Notes: a model not told the origin generated them from the sequence alone. A DNA stretch of 7,419 nucleotides from an uncultured Alphaproteobacteria bacterium (GCA_913031555.1 CAJWDO010000075.1:1-7419), one strand, 5' to 3'; shown: positions 1-5,657, counted from the first letter of the stretch. Made by a program: numbers and translations.

Positions 1-1
1 C

Positions 2-229
2 GGCACGCTATCCACCAGCTCCGACAGCTTCCTCATCCCCGTCACCACCGATGGCACCAAACTTCTTTGGGACGGCAACGCAGCGGCCATCTTAGGCCTG
101 CTCTACGAGATCAAGCGCTTCTTCACACGCTCTGGCCTGTTCCAGATGCTCATCTCCGCTCGTGCGGTCTCGCTCAGCCGCTGCCGCTTCGGCCGGGTGC
201 GGATCTCCAGCGGCCGTCGCATCACCTGA
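2..229 (+). other. Unidentified partial open frame, probably unrelated to the exporter that follows
   Basis: The frame starting at base 2 is open from the window edge to TGA at 227-229, about 75 codons, and has protein-like composition (for example SFLIPVTTDGTKLLWDGN, then GLLYEIKRFFTRSGLFQ). I do not recognise it with certainty. It does not look like the N-terminal part of an RND exporter, although it is in the same frame as the exporter that follows; TGA codons at 227 and 236 separate the two. The flavour of the middle section reminds me loosely of polyproteins from algal or eukaryotic retroelements, which is a weak impression and not an identification. The last 17 residues before the stop are arginine- and serine-rich and may already be out of the native frame. 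Either this is foreign DNA joined in assembly or a real rearrangement upstream of the exporter. Confidence 0.35.
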
Positions 230-238
230 CAGCTGTGA

Positions 239-3130
239 ATCGTCTTCCGACCCACGCCGCGCACGCTTGGCGCCATCGGGGCGCTGACAGAAGATCTTTG
301 GAATCTTCCCTATGTACGGCTGGTGAATTCGATCACGCGTTTCCAGAACAGCTATGCCGATGGTGACATGATGGTGGTCGAGGATTTGGTTCCAGACCCA
401 CAAATGGTCACCGCCGAGGAGGCCGCCAGGGCCCGCGCCACCGCGCTTGACCGCGTCGAGATTCGCAACAGCCTGATCAGCGGCGACGCCAGCGCCACCG
501 CCATTTCGGTCATCTTCCGGCTGCCCGGTGTCGATCTTGTGTCGGAGATTCCGAACATCAATGCCGAGGCTGAACCGCTTCTTGAACGCTACCGTGCCGA
601 ATATCCCGATATCGAGTTCAAGGCCAGCGGGTCGGTCGCCATCAGTCAGGCATTTGCCACCGCCAGCCAGAAGGATGGTGAGACGCTGACCCCGGCCATG
701 CTTGTCGCCATGTTGCTGGTGGTCGGCATCCTGCTTCGTACTGTCACGGGATCACTGTTGATCCTTGTCCTTGCCGCGCTGTCGGCGCTTGTCTCGCTTG
801 GCGCACTGGGATGGACACGTATCCCGATCAATTCAGCCACCGCCGTGGCACCGCTGATGGTGATCACGCTGGCCGTGGCAAGCGGTGTCCATGTGCTGTC
901 ATCAATCCGCCAGACGATGCAGCAGACGGCGGACCGCACCGAGTGGGCGCGCCGGGCGCTGACCGATCACGGGGTTGGCATCACCGTCGCCATCTTCACC
1001 ACGGGGATCGGATTCCTGTCACTGAACTTCTCGATCTCACCGCCTTTCCAGCAGCTTGGCAATATGGTGGCGGTCGGCATGATCGGGGTCTGGATCTTCA
1101 CCATCTTCCTGCTGCCGGGATTGATCTGCTGGCTGCCCATCAAGCAAATCAACAAGGCCGCCTCGGTCGACCGTCTCATGGTCTGGCTTGGCGAGTTCGT
1201 CATACGGCATCAGCGCCGCCTGCTGCTCGGCATTCCGGTGATCATCATCGGCTTTGCTGCCGGCATCTCGCAGATCAAGCTTGAGGATGATTTCCTGCGC
1301 TATTTCGATGAACGGTTCGAAACCCGAAAGGCGACCGACCTGTATGAGACCAATCTTGGCGGGCTGAATGTTCTGGAATATTCGGTTGATACCGGTATCG
1401 AGAGTGGCATCAATTCGGTCGCATATCTTGAATCGCTCGACGCCTTTGCCGAATTCCTACGCGCGCAGCCCGAAGTCAGCCATATCCGCATCCTCAGCGA
1501 TACCATCAAGCGGCTGAACATGAACATGAATGGTGATGACACCGACTTCTACCGGATCCCGCAGACCGATGAGGAAGCCTCGCAATATCTGTTCCTGTAC
1601 GAATTGTCGCTTGGCTATGGCATGGATCTGACCGATCAGATCAATGTCGACAGGTCATCAACCCGCGTTTCGGCCTTCGTTCCCTTTGCCACGACATCAC
1701 AGCTGCTGGCACTTGATGACCGCATTCAGGACTGGTTCACCGCCAACGCGCCCGAACTGACAAGCCCGGTCACCGGCCAGACGCATGTCTACACGATGAT
1801 TTCGGCCCGCGACGTGCCCTCGATGCTGAAGGGGACAACGCTGGCGCTTGTCTTCATCTCCTTCGTGATCTTCCTTGTCCTTCGCAACCTCAAGCTCGGG
1901 CTGGTCTCGCTGGTGCCGAACCTTGTGCCGGCGGCGATGGGGTTCGGCCTGTGGGGCTATATGGTCGGCAATGTCACGCTTGCGGTATCCATCGTTGTCG
2001 CGATGACGCTTGGCATCGTTGTCGATGACACGGTGCATTTCATCCTGAAATACGCCAATGCCCGCAAGCGTGGGAAAAGCGCCGAGGATTCGGTCCGCCA
2101 TGCCTTCAAATCGGTCGGCATGGCGCTGACCGTGACGTCGCTCGGCCTTGTCATCGGCTTTGCGATCCTCGGCCAGTCGGGCTTTGCCGTGAACCGTGAC
2201 ATGGCAAGGCTCACCGCGATCACGCTCAGCTTCGCGCTGTTCGTCGATTTCCTCTTCCTTCCGCCGCTTCTGATTTTTCTCGACAGGATGAAAACCATGA
2301 AAACCTCTTCCACGACCACGGCCGCGCTGGCCGTTATCGCGGGGCTTGCGGTGGCGCTGGCCCTTCTCACGCCATCCGGCGGCGCAAAGGCATCCGCGGA
2401 AAAGGGGCTTGCCATCGCCACCGAGGTCGATGCCCGCGATCGTGGCTGGGGTGATGTCACCGTCGAGGGCGAGATGGTCCTGAAGAACAAGGCCGGCAAC
2501 GAGTCGGTCCGCAAGTTCCGAAGCACCATCCTCGAGGCAGAGGACAGCGCCGAGGGCGACCGGTCGATCATCACCTTCTCGAAGCCTCGCGACGTTCGCG
2601 GCACGGCGCTGCTGACACATTCGATGATCGAGCCGGAGGATGATTCGCAATGGATTTTCCTGCCAGCCATAAAACGGGTGAAACGCATTTCCTCGTCAAA
2701 CCGGACCGGCAAGTTCGTATCCTCGGAATTCTCCTATGAGGATCTGGGGTCCGAGGAAGTTGCCGACAATGAACATATCTGGCTTGAAGATGCCGCCTGC
2801 GCGCATGACGCGGCCGTGACCTGCGCCGCCGTGGAAAGCCGACCAAAAAACAAGAAATCCGGCTATTCGAAGCGCGTCTCCTTCATCGATCTGGCGGAAT
2901 ACCGGGTCCAGCGGATCGACTTCTACAACCGCCGTGGTGATCTCGAGAAAACCCTCGAATTTCAGGATTACCGTCAATATGAAGGACAGTTCTGGCGCGC
3001 GCACGTGATGAAGATGCAGAACCACCAGACTGGCAAATCAACGCGCCTTTCATGGGGTGATTACAATTTTCGGCAGGGGCTGACCGCGCGTGACTTTACC
3101 CCGCAGGGACTTCCCAAGGCAGGCCGATGA
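239..3130 (+). CDS. MMPL/RND-family exporter fused to a C-terminal LolA-like domain, 5'-truncated
   Basis: This is an inner-membrane, proton-driven exporter of the RND superfamily (MMPL/COG1033 type) with a periplasmic LolA-like domain at its C terminus. Homology-like sequence begins near 254 (TPRTLGAIGALTEDLW, typical of the first periplasmic loop), so the first transmembrane helix and roughly 80-100 residues are missing. The GTG at 323 is only the first possible start codon and has no convincing ribosome site. Numbered from 323, hydrophobic helices lie near 124-145, 146-166, 172-192, 215-235, 246-268 and 300-316, and after a second large loop near 505-522, 527-549, 552-575, 598-617 and 635-655. 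The motif GIVVDDTVHFILKY carries the paired aspartates D568/D569 and H572 expected for proton relay. Residues about 665-685 form a signal-peptide-like segment. Residues about 690-935 match the outer-membrane lipoprotein-sorting family (DVRGTALL, QWIFLPAIKRVKRIS, EFSYEDLG). The stop overlaps the next gene by ATGA. The substrate is unknown; a lipid or other hydrophobic compound is inferred. Confidence 0.85.
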   Translation: MVFRPTPRTLGAIGALTEDLWNLPYVRLVNSITRFQNSYADGDMMVVEDLVPDPQMVTAEEAARARATALDRVEIRNSLISGDASATAISVIFRLPGVDLVSEIPNINAEAEPLLERYRAEYPDIEFKASGSVAISQAFATASQKDGETLTPAMLVAMLLVVGILLRTVTGSLLILVLAALSALVSLGALGWTRIPINSATAVAPLMVITLAVASGVHVLSSIRQTMQQTADRTEWARRALTDHGVGITVAIFTTGIGFLSLNFSISPPFQQLGNMVAVGMIGVWIFTIFLLPGLICWLPIKQINKAASVDRLMVWLGEFVIRHQRRLLLGIPVIIIGFAAGISQIKLEDDFLRYFDERFETRKATDLYETNLGGLNVLEYSVDTGIESGINSVAYLESLDAFAEFLRAQPEVSHIRILSDTIKRLNMNMNGDDTDFYRIPQTDEEASQYLFLYELSLGYGMDLTDQINVDRSSTRVSAFVPFATTSQLLALDDRIQDWFTANAPELTSPVTGQTHVYTMISARDVPSMLKGTTLALVFISFVIFLVLRNLKLGLVSLVPNLVPAAMGFGLWGYMVGNVTLAVSIVVAMTLGIVVDDTVHFILKYANARKRGKSAEDSVRHAFKSVGMALTVTSLGLVIGFAILGQSGFAVNRDMARLTAITLSFALFVDFLFLPPLLIFLDRMKTMKTSSTTTAALAVIAGLAVALALLTPSGGAKASAEKGLAIATEVDARDRGWGDVTVEGEMVLKNKAGNESVRKFRSTILEAEDSAEGDRSIITFSKPRDVRGTALLTHSMIEPEDDSQWIFLPAIKRVKRISSSNRTGKFVSSEFSYEDLGSEEVADNEHIWLEDAACAHDAAVTCAAVESRPKNKKSGYSKRVSFIDLAEYRVQRIDFYNRRGDLEKTLEFQDYRQYEGQFWRAHVMKMQNHQTGKSTRLSWGDYNFRQGLTARDFTPQGLPKAGR
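2285..2299 (+). promoter_or_regulatory. Possible internal ribosome site and start for the LolA-like domain
   Basis: AGGA at 2285-2288 lies 8 bases before ATG 2297-2299, inside the long exporter frame. Translation from this ATG would begin MKTSSTTT, continue with a hydrophobic core (AALAVIAGLAVALALL) and end in an AKASA-type signal-peptidase site before EKG. That is a credible stand-alone secretory signal. In relatives the LolA-like protein is usually a separate gene after the exporter, so the fused frame may still allow independent translation of the periplasmic domain. An ATG at 2288 in the same frame is an alternative start with a poorer ribosome site. Confidence 0.4.
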
Positions 3131-4359
3131 CGACAGGCAATCGTGCCGGACGCCTTATCACCACAGCATCGATTTCGGCGTTCCTTGCCGGGGTGACATG
3201 GCTTCCGGCAAGCGCTGAAACCGCGTTTGACCAGCTTGAGGTCGAACAACGCGGTGAGATCACAGTCGAGGCAAGCTGGTATCCCCGCACCGCCAAGCAT
3301 ACCGGGCAGAAGGACAGCTTCCTGCATCTTGAGGCGAAGCCTGAAATCCTGGTCTATGGCGATACTGCCGAGGCACAGCTTCAGCCACGATTCAGTGGCG
3401 GCACCAGCGGTGCCGGACAAATCGATTTTCGCGAGGCACATGTCAGTGGCCGCGTCGGCGAGCTGGACTACCTTGTCGGCAGCACCATCCTGTTCTGGGG
3501 CAAGGTTGAAAGCTACAACCCCGTCGATGTCGTCAACGCGCTGGATTACAGCCGCGGCCTGATGCGAAACGAGAAACGTGGCGCGCCGATGGTCAGGTTG
3601 TCGTGGCCGGTCGGGCCCGGCCAGGTCGACCTTCTTGCCATCGATTTTGTCGAGAACATCTATCCCGACAATTCGCTTCGTGAACGGCCAGCCCTGCCGG
3701 TGACTGACACTACAGCCGGGTTCAGCGGCGGTGCTGCGCGTGACGACATCGCCACCGCGGCACGCTGGTCAGGCTATTTCGGCGATATAGACCTTGGCAT
3801 CAGCTGGTTTCGCGGCACCGGCCACGCGCCGCGCCTGCTGCCACAGTCCGATGGCACGCTGAAACCCGATTACAGCCGGATCACACAGCTGGGGCTGGAC
3901 ATCCAGTCGCTGCATGGCGACAGCGCGGTGAAGGCCGAACTGATCCATCGCCGCGGCCAGTATGACAGGCTTGGCAGCACCAACAGTTATGGCGCCGGCG
4001 TGATCGGGGTCGAGCATAATCTCTATGACCTTGCGGGGAGCGGGCGCGACCTTGTGCTGATTGCCGAATATGCGCGTGATGAGAGGCGCGGCAGATCGCA
4101 CAGCGGCTTTCAGAATGATCTCGTTCTTGGCGGGCGGTGGCTGTGGAATGATGTCGAGGATACCGAGATACTGACGCTGCTGAGCCGCGATCTTGACAAT
4201 GCCGCGCAGACGCTGACGGTGACGGCGGACCGCAGGATCACCGACGCGCTGAGCTTCGAGGCGACCGTAAGGTGGCCACAACGCCTTGGCCGTGATCCGA
4301 CCGGCGCGGCGCTGTCTCGTGACAGCGCGATTATCGCCAGCCTGACCTACAGTTTCTGA
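3127..4359 (+). CDS. Outer-membrane beta-barrel protein of the exporter operon
   Basis: This 410-residue exported protein probably forms a beta-barrel in the outer membrane. The N terminus is a clear signal peptide (MTTGNRAGRLITTASISAFL...) with likely cleavage after ASA at residue 30. The mature part is rich in alternating hydrophobic/polar strands with Gly, Tyr and Asp, lacks long hydrophobic helices, and ends in LTYSF, the terminal aromatic residue expected of barrels assembled by the Bam machinery. The block LFWGKVESYNPVDVVNALDYSRG resembles the signature of DUF1302-like barrels, which often sit beside RND exporters and LolA-fold proteins; the family assignment is tentative. The start overlaps the upstream stop as ATGA, with AAGG at 3116-3119 as ribosome site, so translation is probably coupled. 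Context suggests the outer-membrane component of the same transport system. It could instead be a general porin. Confidence 0.75.
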   Translation: MTTGNRAGRLITTASISAFLAGVTWLPASAETAFDQLEVEQRGEITVEASWYPRTAKHTGQKDSFLHLEAKPEILVYGDTAEAQLQPRFSGGTSGAGQIDFREAHVSGRVGELDYLVGSTILFWGKVESYNPVDVVNALDYSRGLMRNEKRGAPMVRLSWPVGPGQVDLLAIDFVENIYPDNSLRERPALPVTDTTAGFSGGAARDDIATAARWSGYFGDIDLGISWFRGTGHAPRLLPQSDGTLKPDYSRITQLGLDIQSLHGDSAVKAELIHRRGQYDRLGSTNSYGAGVIGVEHNLYDLAGSGRDLVLIAEYARDERRGRSHSGFQNDLVLGGRWLWNDVEDTEILTLLSRDLDNAAQTLTVTADRRITDALSFEATVRWPQRLGRDPTGAALSRDSAIIASLTYSF

Positions 4360-4375
4360 CGTACAGCTTCTGACG
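4348..4375 (+). repeat. 14-bp tandem duplication across the barrel gene's stop codon
   Basis: TACAGTTTCTGACG (4348-4361) is followed at once by TACAGCTTCTGACG (4362-4375), with one mismatch. The first copy encodes the terminal Tyr-Ser-Phe and the stop; the second is a non-coding echo of it. It looks like a local replication-slippage duplication that left the reading frame intact. Confidence 0.85.
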
Positions 4376-4377
4376 TT

Positions 4378-4395
4378 CCGGAGCCATCACTCCGG
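4378..4395. terminator. Possible weak bidirectional terminator hairpin
   Basis: CCGGAG and CTCCGG form a perfect 6-bp stem around the loop CCATCA, 18 bases after the barrel gene's stop. No T-run follows on either strand, so intrinsic termination is uncertain. The stop codon of the candidate minus-strand small gene (4387-4389) lies in the loop, so the hairpin would sit between two convergent genes. Confidence 0.35.
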
Positions 4396-4545
4396 CATCG
4401 GAAGGATCGAACATGTCTGGATGCGGAACCGCCTCGCCGCCTCGAGACCCAAGGGTACCCGGTCGCCATCACCTTTCAGAGAGCGAAACAGCCTGGCGTT
4501 ATCGGCACGCGGCCCGAATAATGTTGGAAAATAGGACTTTGCCAC
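4387..4545 (-). CDS. Candidate small protein of 52 residues, function unknown
   Basis: On the minus strand a GTG at 4545-4543 is preceded by GAAGG six bases upstream (a good ribosome site) and opens a 52-codon frame. It reads MAKSYFPTLFGPRADNA, then LFRSLKGDGDRVPLGLEAAR, ending ILPMPE. The composition is protein-like: mixed charged and hydrophobic residues, no low-complexity runs, and over the central 35 codons about 70% G+C at codon position 3 against about 54% at position 2. I do not recognise the family, and no signal peptide or membrane helix is visible. It is convergent with the barrel gene and divergent from the Crp/Fnr gene, sharing with the latter the palindrome-containing region 4546-4754. 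The plus strand over the same codons is also open but has no start codon there, while a 64-codon plus frame with an ATG at 4413 looks less natural. It may be a spurious frame or a gene remnant. Confidence 0.35.
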   Translation of the reverse strand: MAKSYFPTLFGPRADNARLFRSLKGDGDRVPLGLEAARRFRIQTCSILPMPE

Positions 4546-4579
4546 AAGAGACCTTCTTTCAAGTCAAAATTTGCTGGGA

Positions 4580-4597
4580 GGGTGCAGCTTTGCACCC
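4580..4597. promoter_or_regulatory. Perfect 18-bp palindrome, possible operator or RNA hairpin
   Basis: GGGTGCA GCTT TGCACCC is a perfect 7-bp inverted repeat around 4 bases. It lies 157 bases before the regulator's start and 34 bases before the divergent candidate small gene. There is no T-run, so a terminator is unlikely. A dimeric repressor operator or a leader hairpin would both fit. It is not an FNR-type sequence. Confidence 0.45.
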
Positions 4598-4640
4598 CGA
4601 GGGTTAAATGCCATATCCTCGTCACATCTGCACAAGCGAC

Positions 4641-4654
4641 TCGACCAAAATCAA
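4641..4654 (-). promoter_or_regulatory. Degenerate FNR/DNR-like site upstream of the regulator
   Basis: Plus-strand TCGACCAAAATCAA contains one perfect half-site (ATCAA) and one weak half-site (TCGAC against TTGAT) with 4-bp spacing. It agrees at 11 of 14 positions with the reverse complement of the box before the usp gene (TTGACCGGAATCAA). It lies about 100 bases before the regulator's start, so it could serve autoregulation. Confidence 0.3.
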
Positions 4655-4666
4655 GATCCAGGCGTG

Positions 4667-4700
4667 TGGAAGCCAACCAAGTCTGGAAGCCAACCAGGTC
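4667..4700. repeat. 17-bp tandem repeat, two copies
   Basis: TGGAAGCCAACCAAGTC (4667-4683) is followed directly by TGGAAGCCAACCAGGTC (4684-4700), with a single mismatch. The 17-bp unit is not a multiple of three, which supports this stretch being non-coding and the regulator starting downstream at 4755. Confidence 0.85.
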
Positions 4701-4754
4701 AGCCATGTTCGGCGTCAAACATATCTGGCTGACAACCGCCGTTGGATATTGAAG

Positions 4755-5507
4755 ATGACAGATTCGACCAACATGCTGGCAGTTGTCTGGCAAAGATTGC
4801 GGAAAGTGCAGCCTTTTGCGGACCTTTCCGATGACCGGTTTCAGAGCGTCCTTGGCGGGGGCATGATCAGGACCTTCACGGATGGCCATATCCTCGTTCA
4901 CCAGGGCGATCCGCCAAGCCACATGTTCTTCGTTCTGGAGGGACAGCTCAGAACCCTTCTGTCAAATGAGGATGGCCGCGAGGTAACGCTGCGCCTGCTT
5001 GACCCCGGTGTCAGCTGCATGGGTACCGTGCTGTTCATGGGCGGCCTGTCACCGGTGACGGTCGAGACGGTTGGCGAGGTGAGGGTTTTCCAGCTTCCCG
5101 GGCATTTCGTCAAGAATCTGGTGCTGCAACATCCACCATTCGCCAATAGCATGCTTGGCATCATCGCCGCGAATTACCGTGGCGCGATCCAGCAGATCGA
5201 CACCGTTACCCTGCGCACACCCCTGCAGCGCATCGGGCATTATCTTCTGGTCGAACATATCCTGAACGGCTCGGACGATCTGATGTTCGAACTGCGGTTC
5301 AAGAAATCGCTGATCGCCAGCCATCTGGGCATGACGCCGGAAACACTGTCGCGTGCTTTCCGGAAAATGCAGCAATACGGGATCACAATCGATGGCCAGA
5401 CGGTACGTTTGAAGGACGCCTTCGCGCTGTGCCATTTCTGCGACCTGGACACGAAGGAATGCTGCCCGTTCAGAGGAAGCAAGGACTGCCTTATCTGCGA
5501 AATCTAG
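4755..5507 (+). CDS. Crp/Fnr-family transcription regulator with six-cysteine C-terminal tail
   Basis: This is a cytoplasmic DNA-binding regulator of 250 residues. The start at 4755 (MTDSTNMLAVVWQ) is preferred because the sequence before it contains a non-triplet tandem repeat and is not protein-like; GGA at 4744-4746 gives only a weak ribosome site. Residues about 20-130 form the cyclic-nucleotide-type beta-roll (HILVHQGDPPSHMFFVLEG), but the Gly-Glu and Arg-Ser phosphate contacts of CRP are absent, so cAMP binding is unlikely. A dimerisation helix follows (about 135-165), then a winged helix whose recognition helix reads PETLSRAF, with E196, S199 and R200. This E-x2-S-R set is typical of FNR/DNR proteins that read TTGAT-N4-ATCAA. 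The C terminus (C226, C229, C236, C237, C245, C248) has the pattern CX2CX6CCX7CX2C, and there are no N-terminal FNR-type cysteines. A metal- or Fe-S-based redox or NO sensor is inferred. The downstream usp gene is a likely target. Confidence 0.85.
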   Translation: MTDSTNMLAVVWQRLRKVQPFADLSDDRFQSVLGGGMIRTFTDGHILVHQGDPPSHMFFVLEGQLRTLLSNEDGREVTLRLLDPGVSCMGTVLFMGGLSPVTVETVGEVRVFQLPGHFVKNLVLQHPPFANSMLGIIAANYRGAIQQIDTVTLRTPLQRIGHYLLVEHILNGSDDLMFELRFKKSLIASHLGMTPETLSRAFRKMQQYGITIDGQTVRLKDAFALCHFCDLDTKECCPFRGSKDCLICEI

Positions 5508-5508
5508 C

Positions 5509-5528
5509 GTGATCCGCACATGGATCAC
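5509..5528. terminator. Hairpin just after the regulator gene, possible terminator
   Basis: GTGATCC and GGATCAC form a perfect 7-bp stem around GCACAT, starting two bases after the regulator's stop. The following bases (TCACCTGTCCCTTATC) contain no T-run, so it may be a transcript-stabilising structure or a weak terminator. Confidence 0.35.
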
Positions 5529-5562
5529 TCACCTGTCCCTTATCACCTGCCCCCTACAGGCT

Positions 5563-5580
5563 TGTACTTGTCTGTACTTG
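5563..5580 (+). repeat. Direct repeat TGTACTTG, two copies one helical turn apart
   Basis: TGTACTTG occurs at 5563-5570 and 5573-5580. The starts are 10 bp apart, and the second copy runs into the FNR-like box. The phasing places both copies on one face of the DNA, which would suit an activator or accessory protein. It may also be a chance slippage repeat. Confidence 0.6.
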
Positions 5581-5591
5581 ATTCCGGTCAA
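5578..5591 (+). promoter_or_regulatory. FNR/DNR-type operator upstream of usp
   Basis: TTGAT TCCG GTCAA matches the FNR/DNR consensus TTGAT-N4-ATCAA at 9 of 10 specified positions, and both TTGA and TCAA cores are perfect. It lies 66 bases before the usp start and immediately downstream of a regulator whose recognition helix has the matching E-x2-S-R residues. TAACCT at 5622-5627 is a weak candidate -10; with it the box would be centred near -50. Regulation of usp by the adjacent Crp/Fnr protein is inferred. Confidence 0.6.
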
Positions 5592-5657
5592 ATACGGCCA
5601 TGCTTGCCTGCGCGCAGACTGTAACCTTGAAATGCAACTGATCAATGGAGACAGACA

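Larger units (their letters stand above)
4546..4754. promoter_or_regulatory. Upstream region of the Crp/Fnr gene
   Basis: About 210 bases lie before the regulator's chosen start. They contain the 18-bp palindrome at 4580-4597, a degenerate FNR-like site at 4641-4654 and a 17-bp tandem repeat at 4667-4700. The frame of the regulator stays open back to 4608, but its translation there is not protein-like. No convincing -35/-10 pair could be picked out on either strand. Confidence 0.5.

Noticed and set aside
67..366. 99-codon plus-strand frame across the left junction
   Set aside because: It is Arg/His/Leu-rich and overlaps the start of the exporter coding sequence in another frame; no ribosome site or familiar motif.
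1697..2712. Long minus-strand open frames of 317 and 251 codons opposite the exporter gene
   Set aside because: They lie opposite strongly recognisable RND and LolA-like coding sequence and have arginine/histidine- or serine/proline-rich, non-natural translations; they are mirror frames caused by high G+C.
4413..4607. 64-codon plus-strand frame with AAGGA six bases before its ATG
   Set aside because: The ribosome site is good, but the translation (many Pro, Arg, His) runs through the perfect palindrome and overlaps the more natural minus-strand frame; I could not support it as a gene.
4608..4754. 49-residue N-terminal extension of the Crp/Fnr protein
   Set aside because: It contains a non-triplet 17-bp tandem repeat and no family resemblance; the family domain begins soon after the ATG at 4755.
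4476..4922. 148-codon minus-strand frame over the regulator's upstream region
   Set aside because: It overlaps the tandem repeat and the regulator's coding start, and its composition is not convincing.
5622..5645. Second FNR-like palindrome (TTGA...TCAA) near the usp ribosome site
   Set aside because: The half-sites in CTTGAAATGCAACTGATCAA are about five bases too far apart for an FNR/DNR dimer.
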